Shown piece by piece: positions 23,553 through 29,379 of a DNA stretch of 31,015 bases. The stretch is taken from positions 1-31,015 of the forward strand of contig JAVBMP010000093.1 of the NCBI GenBank assembly GCA_031552315.1. Reading direction: 5' to 3'. Source of the stretch: JAVBMP01 sp031552315 (lineage in GTDB: Bacteria > Desulfobacterota > Desulfovibrionia > Desulfovibrionales > Desulfovibrionaceae). The stretch's first letter is position 1; each line of letters begins with the position of its first letter. The notes under the pieces are model-generated. The model was not told where the DNA came from. It saw nothing but the letters and a program-made list of their open reading frames with translations, and ran no database searches. A program made the position numbers and the translations under genes.

Positions 23553-24006
23553 AGACAAATTCGGTAACCAGCCGGACGGTTTTGCAGAAGCTATGGACAG
23601 CGGCAGCACTGAAAGTATGGCTGCCGGCAGGGACAGCGGCATGAGCGGCATGGATAACGGCATGGATAACGGCACGGCGGCCAATCAATCCCGCTGCCCG
23701 TCCGCGTGTTCGCCCGATCAACCGGCCACTTCGGCCCAGTGCCTGCAATTGCTGGAAGAATGCCACAGTTTCCCCGGCCCCTACACCTTCAAGGTAATAG
23801 GGCAAAACACCCCCGGCTGGGACGCGGCGGCGGTAAGCGCCCTGCGTTCCGTGCTTGGGCAGGTGGATATTGAATGCCTGGCCCGCCAGACCAGCGGCGG
23901 GGCCTATACCTCGCTTACCCTGAACACCCGCGTAAACCGGGCCGGGGACGTGCTGGCCGCCTATGAGGCCCTGCGCGGCTTGCCGGGTTTGAAAATGTTG
24001 TTGTAA
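23542..24006 (+). CDS. DUF493/YbeD-family protein with repetitive N-terminal extension
   Basis: A protein of 154 residues. The C-terminal about 80 residues (FPGPYTFKVIGQNTPGW ... SGGAYTSLTLNTRVNRAGDVLAAYEALRGLPGLKMLL) match the DUF493 family (E. coli YbeD), a small ferredoxin-like ACT-type fold with proposed regulatory role. The first 70 residues are an added low-complexity extension with Ser/Gly/Met/Asn repeats (MDNG twice in tandem), absent from normal family members of about 90 residues. The GTG start at 23542 has a perfect GGAGG (23531-23535), six bases away, so the extension is probably translated; the gene overlaps the rel stop by 11 bp. Association of an ACT-like protein with rel is suggestive of regulation but unproven. 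Confidence 0.82.
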   Translation: MGVEDKFGNQPDGFAEAMDSGSTESMAAGRDSGMSGMDNGMDNGTAANQSRCPSACSPDQPATSAQCLQLLEECHSFPGPYTFKVIGQNTPGWDAAAVSALRSVLGQVDIECLARQTSGGAYTSLTLNTRVNRAGDVLAAYEALRGLPGLKMLL

Positions 24007-24015
24007 GGAAAATTT

Positions 24016-24756
24016 ATGCATCCACACCATATTGACAGAAAAATTTCCGTGCCGGAAGGCAAGCGCGACTACTTTGACTTTCCCTTTCCCTGCCTGAAGC
24101 TGGAAACAGCTTGCGGGGCGCCGCAAATACCCGGTCAGGGGTTTGGCGGCTTCCCCCTTGGCGAGCCGGAACCCCTTCCGGCCAGCGTGTGCCCGCCCCC
24201 GCCGGAAGTGGAGGTGTGCAAGGAATTGTGGGAAAGGTATGAAACGCCCATGCACATTCGCGCCCATTGCAGCCAGGTGGCCTGTGTGGCCGCGTCCCTG
24301 GCGGAAATGCTTAAGGCCGCCGGGGCGCAGGTGTGCATAAAAACCGTGCTGGCCGCCGGGCTGCTGCATGACATAGGCAAGGCCTATTCCCTGCAATACG
24401 GCAGCAGCCACTGCCAAATCGGCGCGGCCTGGGTAATGCGTGAAACGCGCAACCAGCATGTGGCGCAGGCGGTTTACCACCATGTGCGCTGGCTGTGGGC
24501 GATAGATGTGTGGAATGACGCCTGGCTGCCCGCCCTGCTGATCACTTACGCCGACAAAAGGGCGAAACATGACCGGGTTGTAACCCTTGATGAAAGGTTT
24601 GCGGACCTTACGCAACGCTATGGCAAAACAGAAGAGGCCATCCGCAGTATTGCGGCTTCCAAGCAACAGGGGCAGGAAATTGAAAATGCCCTTTCCAAAC
24701 GTCTGGGGGTTTCTGTAAATGAAAGTACTTTTAATAGCCGGTGGCTGGTCTCCTGA
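24016..24756 (+). CDS. HD-domain phosphohydrolase family protein
   Basis: A soluble protein of 246 residues. Residues about 75-200 form an HD metal-dependent phosphohydrolase domain with H80/H84 (MHIRAHCSQVACVAASLAEML), the HD pair H118-D119 in LLHDIGKAY, a further His in SSHCQIGAAWVMRE, and a late Asp in LLITYADKRAKHD. The N-terminal 70 residues are Pro-rich, with a Cys-containing lead. Start ATG 24016 follows a GGAAAA site, nine bases after the DUF493 stop. The 3' end overlaps ddl by 38 bp. The substrate is unknown; HD proteins of this size often act on nucleotides. Its place between rel and ddl suggests coordination with growth control. Confidence 0.85.
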   Translation: MHPHHIDRKISVPEGKRDYFDFPFPCLKLETACGAPQIPGQGFGGFPLGEPEPLPASVCPPPPEVEVCKELWERYETPMHIRAHCSQVACVAASLAEMLKAAGAQVCIKTVLAAGLLHDIGKAYSLQYGSSHCQIGAAWVMRETRNQHVAQAVYHHVRWLWAIDVWNDAWLPALLITYADKRAKHDRVVTLDERFADLTQRYGKTEEAIRSIAASKQQGQEIENALSKRLGVSVNESTFNSRWLVS

Positions 24757-25678
24757 ACGTGAAGTTTCCCTTAACGGGGCCAGGGCGGTGGATGCCGCCT
24801 TGCAAAATTTGGGGCACGACACAACGCTTTTTGACCTTGGCTCAAGCCTTTCCGGCTTGATGGAAGCGGCCTCCCGCCACGATTTCGCCTTCATTAACCT
24901 GCACGGTTCACCGGGTGAAGACGGTCTGGTGCAGGCCCTTTTGAACAGCATTGGCTGCCCCTATCAGGGTTCCGGCCCGTCCGGGTCATTTTTGGCCCTG
25001 AACAAGGCCGCGGCCAAAGAACTTTTCAAGCGCCACGGCCTGCCCACCCCGGAATGGCAGCTTTTAAGCGCCCGCCCGGCAGAGGGCTGGCAGCCGGATT
25101 TCCCCTTCCCGGTATTCATCAAGGACAACACCGGCGGATCAAGCCTGGGCATGGAATACGTGCCGGAAGAAAAAGACCTTGAAGGTGCGCTGAACCGCCT
25201 TTTCGGGGCCAACCCGCGCGGGGAATTTTTGGTGGAACCGGCCATTCGCGGGGTGGAAGTTACCTGCGGCGTGCTGGGCGTTTTGAACAAAACCCCGGGC
25301 GGCAAAAAGGTGGAAGAGGCTCAACCCCTGCCCCCCATTCTGATACGCCCCAAAAGCAACACCAGCGGCATTTTTGACTACGCCAGCAAATACACCGCCG
25401 GCATGGCGGAAGAAATTTGCCCCGCCCCCCTGCCGGCAGAAACCACCGCCAAAGTGCAGCACATGGCCCTTACCGCGCACCGGGCGCTTGGCCTTGCCGG
25501 CTACAGCCGTTCAGACTTCATCCTGCGGGAAGACGGCAGCCTGGCCTTGCTGGAAACAAACACCCTGCCCGGCATGACCGGCACCAGCCTTGTGCCGCAG
25601 GAAGCCGCCGCCATAGGCCTTTCATTTGAAGACCTTATTGCCAGGCTGGTGGAACTGGGCCAGGCGGCCAAAAGATGA
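24719..25678 (+). CDS. ddl: D-alanine--D-alanine ligase
   Basis: This 319-residue ATP-grasp enzyme joins two D-Ala molecules with ATP for peptidoglycan precursors in the cytoplasm. The family signatures are present: MKVLLIAGGWSPEREVSLNGA at the start, NLHGSPGEDGLVQALLNSIG, PYQGSGPSGSFLALNKAAAK, FIKDNTGGSSLGM (ATP-binding loop), FDYASKYTAG with the substrate-loop Tyr, and the Mg-binding end ETNTLPGMTGTSLVPQEAAAIG. Length is typical (about 300-320). The ATG at 24719 lies inside the 3' end of the HD gene (38-bp overlap), behind a GGGGG site; it fits the conserved N-terminus exactly. It ends the overlapping operon begun at the solute-binding protein. Downstream are three small hairpins. Confidence 0.95.
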   Translation: MKVLLIAGGWSPEREVSLNGARAVDAALQNLGHDTTLFDLGSSLSGLMEAASRHDFAFINLHGSPGEDGLVQALLNSIGCPYQGSGPSGSFLALNKAAAKELFKRHGLPTPEWQLLSARPAEGWQPDFPFPVFIKDNTGGSSLGMEYVPEEKDLEGALNRLFGANPRGEFLVEPAIRGVEVTCGVLGVLNKTPGGKKVEEAQPLPPILIRPKSNTSGIFDYASKYTAGMAEEICPAPLPAETTAKVQHMALTAHRALGLAGYSRSDFILREDGSLALLETNTLPGMTGTSLVPQEAAAIGLSFEDLIARLVELGQAAKR

Positions 25679-25756
25679 CACTACGGCCCTTTTGCCCTCT
25701 GGCTGCGTCAGAAAACCTTTTTATGACGGTCGAGTACCATAAGAGTACATTGACTC

Positions 25757-25818
25757 GCCACTTCCTGTGGCTCGCCCTTCGGGCGCGGAGCGTCCAATTC
25801 CGCTATCCTGCGGAATTG
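25757..25818 (+). repeat. Cluster of three consecutive stem-loops after ddl
   Basis: Three perfect hairpins stand head to tail: GCCAC/GTGGC (25757-25771), CGCCC/GGGCG (25773-25785), and CAATTCCGC/GCGGAATTG (25795-25818). A run TAAAAAAATTTT follows at about 25828. They fill the middle of the 234-bp gap between ddl and waaA. A terminator, an RNA element or a dispersed repeat are possible. The ORF that crosses them has no protein-like features. Confidence 0.6.
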
Positions 25819-25912
25819 TCCCATCATAAAAAAATTTTCTTCCTTGCCAGAGAACAAAATTGCTGTAATCTCAATAGAACCCGGCTAAAATGTTCCAGGG
25901 GGCTTTATACGG

Positions 25913-27757
25913 ATGAATGAATTATTGCTTAAACCCTACGCCCTGGCCTGGAAGCTGGCCCGGCCCCTGCTGCGCCGCCATAAAAGAATGGCGCAAGGCT
26001 TCGCGGAACGCCAGGTACTGCCCGGCTGGCCGCAAAGCGGCGATACGGCGGAACTTTCCCCCTGGCAGGCCGCCCGGCTTGAGGCGGGCAATGCCGCCCC
26101 GGATCTGCCCCCCTTGCGTCCGGCGCGGCTGTGGTTGCAGGCCGCTTCCGGCGGAGAGGCCTACCTTGCGCTGGAACTTTTGCGGGCCATTGGCCGGGAA
26201 TTGGAACGGGAACCGGGGCGGAACCAGGTGCGGAACCCGGCAGGGGAAGGCCCAGAAGAAGTGAGTCCGGAAGAAGTGGGCCCGGAAGGAGGCAAGCCCA
26301 AAGGGGAAGGGCGGCAAGATGCAGCCGGTCAAGCGCCCGCGCGTCCGGCAGGCCATTCTGGCGGCGGGCTGGCCGTGCTTTGCACCTCTTGCACCCGTCA
26401 GGGCATGGATGTGCTGCGGGGCGGGGCATCCGGCCTTTCAGACAAAATAGATTTGCAACTGCGCTACTTCCCGCTGGATGAACCGCGCATCATGCGCCGG
26501 GCGCTGGAAGCTGCCCGCCCCGCTCTGGTGGCCCTGCTGGAAACCGAACTCTGGCCCGGCCTTCTGGCGGCCTGCGTGGAAAAATCCGTGCCGGTGTTCA
26601 TCTTGAATGGCCGCATGACGGAAAAAAGTTTCAAGGCTTACAAATTCATGGCGGGTTTTTGCCGCCAGCACGCCCCCCGGCGCATTCTGGCCACCGCCCC
26701 GGCGGACGCGGCCCGCTTTGCCGCGCTGTTCGGCCCGGACAGGGTGGGGCTTATGTCCAACATCAAATTTGACAGCCTGCGCGTGGCGGAAGTGGCAGTG
26801 GCGGAAGTGGCAGTGGCGGAATGGGCAGTGGTGGAAGGGGCAGGGCCGGAAAAAACCCTTGCGCCGGAAAAGAGCGTACCCGCGCAAGAAGCCGTTTCCG
26901 CAAAAGCAGTGCCCACGGAAACAATGTCCCCCAAAGCAATGTCCCCGGAAGCCGCCGCGCCCGGCGCTTGCGCAAGCCTGAAGGAAGGCGCGGGGCAGGG
27001 CGCTCCGGTAATTTTGCTGGCTTCCGTGCGGGAAGAAGAAGAAGCCCTGCTTGCGCCGGTGCTGGCCCGTCTGCGCCGGGAAGCCCCCGGGGCGGCCCTG
27101 GTGGTGGCCCCGCGCCACATGCACCGGGTGGCGGCCTGGCAAAACACCCTGCAAAAGGCCGGTCTGCCTTGTGAACTGCGCAGCGCCCAGCCCGGCGGGC
27201 AAGCGCCCCTGGCGCTCGGCCCTGCAAGTCCTGAAGCGGGTGAAGGCCCGGCTGCCCGGGCTGCCCAGATTGCTGGCAAACCCGGCAAGGCCGGGGCTTG
27301 TCAAGGCGCGCCCGGCCCGGCTTCCTCTGCCTTGGCTCCCGCCGCCTTGGCTTCCACTGCCTTTTCCGCAGCGCTTGCCCCCGGCAGCCTGACCCTGTGG
27401 GATCGTTTCGGCGACCTGCAAAACCTTTATCAGCTTGCCTCGGCGGTGTTTGTGGGCGGCAGCCTGGCCCCCCTTGGCGGGCAAAATTTTTTGGAAGCGC
27501 TGGCCGCGGGGGTCAAACCCTGCATTGGCCCGCACTGGAGCAATTTTTACTGGGCCGGGGAAGAACTTTTCCAAACAGGGCTGGCGCGCCGCGTGCAAAG
27601 CGCCGATGAACTGGCCCCGGCCCTTCTGGAAAGCCTGGCTGAAACGGCGCAAGAAAAGTGCAGGGTTCGCGCCGCGTTCGCAGCCTATGCAACAGAGCGA
27701 AAAGGCGGGGCGGAACAGGCCGCCCGCGCCCTGCTGGCGGAATTGAATGTAACCTGA
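25913..27757 (+). CDS. waaA: 3-deoxy-D-manno-octulosonic acid (Kdo) transferase with three low-complexity inserts
   Basis: This GT-B glycosyltransferase transfers Kdo from CMP-Kdo to lipid A precursor at the inner membrane. Recognisable blocks: N-terminal amphipathic/anchor region, LQAASGGEAYLALELL with the likely catalytic Glu82, LCTSCTRQGMDVL, YFPLDEP, ALLETELWPGLL, LNGRMTEKSFKAYKF, MSNIKFD, VVAPRHMHRV, and the donor-site block VFVGGSLAPLGGQNFLEALAAGV with IGPHWSNF. At 614 residues it is about 190 longer than normal WaaA (about 420). The excess lies in three hydrophilic or Ala/Pro/Glu-rich inserts at about residues 99-150, 290-365 and 424-492, all between conserved blocks and all in frame. 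Two contain 15-bp tandem repeats. The start ATG has AGGGGG ten bases upstream. Only the Q in QAAS, usually H, differs in the catalytic motif. Confidence 0.9.
   Translation: MNELLLKPYALAWKLARPLLRRHKRMAQGFAERQVLPGWPQSGDTAELSPWQAARLEAGNAAPDLPPLRPARLWLQAASGGEAYLALELLRAIGRELEREPGRNQVRNPAGEGPEEVSPEEVGPEGGKPKGEGRQDAAGQAPARPAGHSGGGLAVLCTSCTRQGMDVLRGGASGLSDKIDLQLRYFPLDEPRIMRRALEAARPALVALLETELWPGLLAACVEKSVPVFILNGRMTEKSFKAYKFMAGFCRQHAPRRILATAPADAARFAALFGPDRVGLMSNIKFDSLRVAEVAVAEVAVAEWAVVEGAGPEKTLAPEKSVPAQEAVSAKAVPTETMSPKAMSPEAAAPGACASLKEGAGQGAPVILLASVREEEEALLAPVLARLRREAPGAALVVAPRHMHRVAAWQNTLQKAGLPCELRSAQPGGQAPLALGPASPEAGEGPAARAAQIAGKPGKAGACQGAPGPASSALAPAALASTAFSAALAPGSLTLWDRFGDLQNLYQLASAVFVGGSLAPLGGQNFLEALAAGVKPCIGPHWSNFYWAGEELFQTGLARRVQSADELAPALLESLAETAQEKCRVRAAFAAYATERKGGAEQAARALLAELNVT
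26255..26284 (+). repeat. 15-bp coding tandem repeat in waaA insert 1
   Basis: Two adjacent units of form GAAGAAGTGRGYCCG encode EEVSP and EEVGP (residues 115-124). The surrounding 50 residues are Gly/Pro/Glu-rich. Confidence 0.75.
26783..26842 (+). repeat. 15-bp coding tandem repeat in waaA insert 2 (four units)
   Basis: Four 15-bp units encode VAEVA, VAEVA, VAEWA and VVEGA (residues 291-310). The first two DNA units are identical (GTGGCGGAAGTGGCA) and the others have decayed by a few bases. This is a minisatellite built into an enzyme gene. Confidence 0.88.
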
Positions 27758-27788
27758 GTTCCCCTTAACCATTATTATGGAGAAAAAT

Positions 27789-28601
27789 ATGCCAAGTTTT
27801 TACCTTGATAAAAGCAAATGTAACAAAGATGGAATTTGCAAGCGCGTTTGCCCGGTAAACGCCATTCGGCTGGATAACGACGGCTACCCGCATTTTCGTG
27901 AAGGCGGCGAAACAGACTGCCTGGCTTGCGGCCAGTGCATGGCCTTTTGCCCGCGCATGGCCTGTTCCGTTGAAGGGCTGCCTCTGGAACAAACCCGGCG
28001 CATAGACCGCAAAATTCTGCCGGAATTGGCCCAGTTGAAGGAACTTTGTCAAAGCCGCCGATCTGTGCGCCAGTTTTCCAAAGAAGCGGTGAACAGGGAA
28101 AAAATCGCGGAACTTCTGGATATTGCCCGTTACGCGCCCAGCGCCAAAAATAACCAGTATATCCGCTGGATTTGCGTGGAAGACCGGGAAAAAATGAAAC
28201 TGCTGGGCGACATGATGGCAGACGCCATGGAAAGCGACAACACCAGCCAGCAGGGCGGCAAGGGACTTGCCGCAAGCTGGCGCAAGGGCTTTGACCCGTT
28301 TTTTCGCGGGGCCCCCAACCTGTTGGCAGCCATAATGCCCCCAAAATGGTCATGGGAAATGACGGACGCCGCAATTGCCCTTACCTATTTTGAACTTGCG
28401 GCCCACGCCAGCGGCATAGGCTGTACCTGGGGCGGCTACTTCACGCGGGTAGCGCGGGAATCGCAGCCCATTCAAAAAATTCTTGGCCTGGCGGAAAATG
28501 AAATAATAGCCGGGGCCCAGTTTTTTGGCTACCCGGCCATCAAACAGTCAAACATTCCTCCGCGCAAACAGGCCGATATAACCTGGTTTACCGGGGAATA
28601 A
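27789..28601 (+). CDS. Nitroreductase-family protein with N-terminal 4Fe-4S ferredoxin domain
   Basis: A protein of 270 residues: an N-terminal ferredoxin module (residues 1-60) fused to an FMN-dependent nitroreductase domain (about 80-265). The second cluster motif is standard (C44, C47, C50, C54 in CLACGQCMAFCP). The first reads C11-x5-C17-x3-C21 (CNKDGICKRVCP), one Cys short of the classic motif; C59 might help. The nitroreductase part shows SRRSVRQFSKEAV, IARYAPSAKNNQY, and a GxGxTWGGY-like IGCTWGGYF block. Such proteins are common in anaerobes and transfer electrons to unknown substrates. I chose ATG 27789, since the upstream ATG at 27777 is itself the ribosome site (ATGGAG, six-base spacing). 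It follows waaA by 31 bp and may be co-transcribed. A strong terminator follows. Confidence 0.9.
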   Translation: MPSFYLDKSKCNKDGICKRVCPVNAIRLDNDGYPHFREGGETDCLACGQCMAFCPRMACSVEGLPLEQTRRIDRKILPELAQLKELCQSRRSVRQFSKEAVNREKIAELLDIARYAPSAKNNQYIRWICVEDREKMKLLGDMMADAMESDNTSQQGGKGLAASWRKGFDPFFRGAPNLLAAIMPPKWSWEMTDAAIALTYFELAAHASGIGCTWGGYFTRVARESQPIQKILGLAENEIIAGAQFFGYPAIKQSNIPPRKQADITWFTGE

Positions 28602-28608
28602 GTTCAAT

Positions 28609-28652
28609 CTGTTGCGCAATGGCCACGGCCATTGCGCAACAGTCTCTATTTT
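28609..28652. terminator. Intrinsic terminator between nitroreductase and antitoxin genes
   Basis: A perfect 16-bp stem (28609-28624 with 28627-28642) centred on AC is followed by CTATTTTT, with T5 at 28648-28652 for the plus strand. It also lies directly after the antitoxin stop on the minus strand, so it may stop both transcripts. Confidence 0.75.
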
Positions 28653-28906
28653 TGAGCTACGCGTTCCAGGCGTGTTTTCATGAACTCATCTGACTCTTCA
28701 TCGGAAAGATATCCCCCGGCAGCCGCATTCCTGGCGCGTTGAAGCCACATCGCATCTTCCAGTTCACTCAAACGCTGAAATTCTTCATATGATATCATAA
28801 CCACAGCGGGCCGCCCGGATTTTTCTATTACAACAGGTTGTTTGGCGGCATCGGCAATGCAGGTTCCAAAATTTTGCTTGGCATAGGTAGCATTCACAGT
28901 AGTCAT
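28646..28906 (-). CDS. Antitoxin, Phd/YefM family
   Basis: A protein of 86 residues with the Phd/YefM pattern: an N-terminal DNA-binding/dimer domain (VNATYAKQNFGTCIADAAKQPVVIEKSGRPAVVMISYEEFQRL) and an acidic C-terminal tail that would bind the toxin (SDEESDEFMKTRLERV). It probably neutralises the RelE/ParE-like protein encoded just upstream and represses the pair with it. The ATG overlaps the toxin TGA (ATGA). Gene order is toxin first, antitoxin second, opposite to the usual Phd/Doc or YefM/YoeB order. Confidence 0.88.
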   Translation of the reverse strand: MTTVNATYAKQNFGTCIADAAKQPVVIEKSGRPAVVMISYEEFQRLSELEDAMWLQRARNAAAGGYLSDEESDEFMKTRLERVAQK

Positions 28907-29187
28907 ATTATCCCCTTTCTTTTTGCCCGCTTGTACACATCATCATCATTGCGTTTGCCTACCAGATCTATATAAATGCTATTCTCATCATACCAATAAA
29001 TGATCCGGTATTCGCCAACATCTTTACGGCGGCGTTTCGGCGCGGCATTGCCGGCCAGTTCTTTGGAATCTTCCGGTTCCGGCGCCATGCGGAGCGCTTC
29101 AATGGCATCATATACCTGGCAAAAATGTTTGTCAGGCATTTTGTCTATCGCCTTTTCGGCGTCCCGCGTGATCTGGCGTTTCAGCAT
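28903..29187 (-). CDS. Toxin, RelE/ParE family
   Basis: A small basic protein of 94 residues with the RelE/ParE fold pattern: N-terminal helices (TRDAEKAIDKMPDKHFCQVYDAIEAL), ELAGNAAPKRRRKDVGEYRIIYWYD, and a C-terminal strand IYIDLVGKRNDDDVYKRA. The GEYRIIY and VGKRNDDDVYK blocks are typical of RelE-like mRNA interferases; whether it cleaves mRNA on ribosomes or hits gyrase (ParE) is not decidable here. AAGGAT lies before the ATG at 29187. It is the first gene of a two-gene operon with the Phd-type antitoxin. Confidence 0.88.
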   Translation of the reverse strand: MLKRQITRDAEKAIDKMPDKHFCQVYDAIEALRMAPEPEDSKELAGNAAPKRRRKDVGEYRIIYWYDENSIYIDLVGKRNDDDVYKRAKRKGII

Positions 29188-29211
29188 GTGTTATCCTTAT
29201 TTCTTTAAATG

Positions 29212-29241
29212 GACATTATGTCTGTTTTGTCTATTTGTCAA
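29212..29241 (-). promoter_or_regulatory. Toxin-antitoxin promoter and candidate operator
   Basis: On the minus strand a consensus -35 TTGACA (29236-29241) is followed after 17 bp by TAATGT (29213-29218), with an overlapping CATAAT as alternative -10. A perfect 11-bp palindrome GACATTATGTC (29212-29222) covers the -10 region and is the natural candidate for autorepression by the antitoxin. Confidence 0.5.
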
Positions 29242-29310
29242 CATCGTTATCTTTCATTGCTTTGGCCTTTGGTTCGCTTCTTGCATATAGCAAGGCAAGT
29301 TTATTTTTCA

Positions 29311-29342
29311 GGCCGCCGGCAGTTCAAACCTGCCGGCAGGCC
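29311..29342 (+). promoter_or_regulatory. Stem-loop in the leader of the diguanylate cyclase gene
   Basis: GCCGGCAG (29315-29322) pairs with CTGCCGGC (29330-29337), extended by GGCC/GGCC with one bulged A. It ends 37 bases before the ATG at 29380. No T-run follows on the plus strand. On the minus strand it would be followed by TGAAAAATAA, so it is not a terminator there either. Confidence 0.45.
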
Positions 29343-29379
29343 AAAGTAAAAGCGCCAGTTATATTTGCGGAGGGGAACC

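Noticed and set aside
23500..24951. 483-codon frame antisense to DUF493, HD and ddl genes
   Set aside because: It spans three real genes on the opposite strand and shows no domain pattern.
25675..25920. 81-codon frame in the ddl-waaA gap
   Set aside because: It runs through three perfect hairpins, has no ribosome site of its own and no protein-like pattern; the DNA is better explained as structured intergenic sequence.
26438..27772. 444-codon frame antisense to waaA
   Set aside because: Arises from the low-complexity GC-rich inserts; no recognisable protein.
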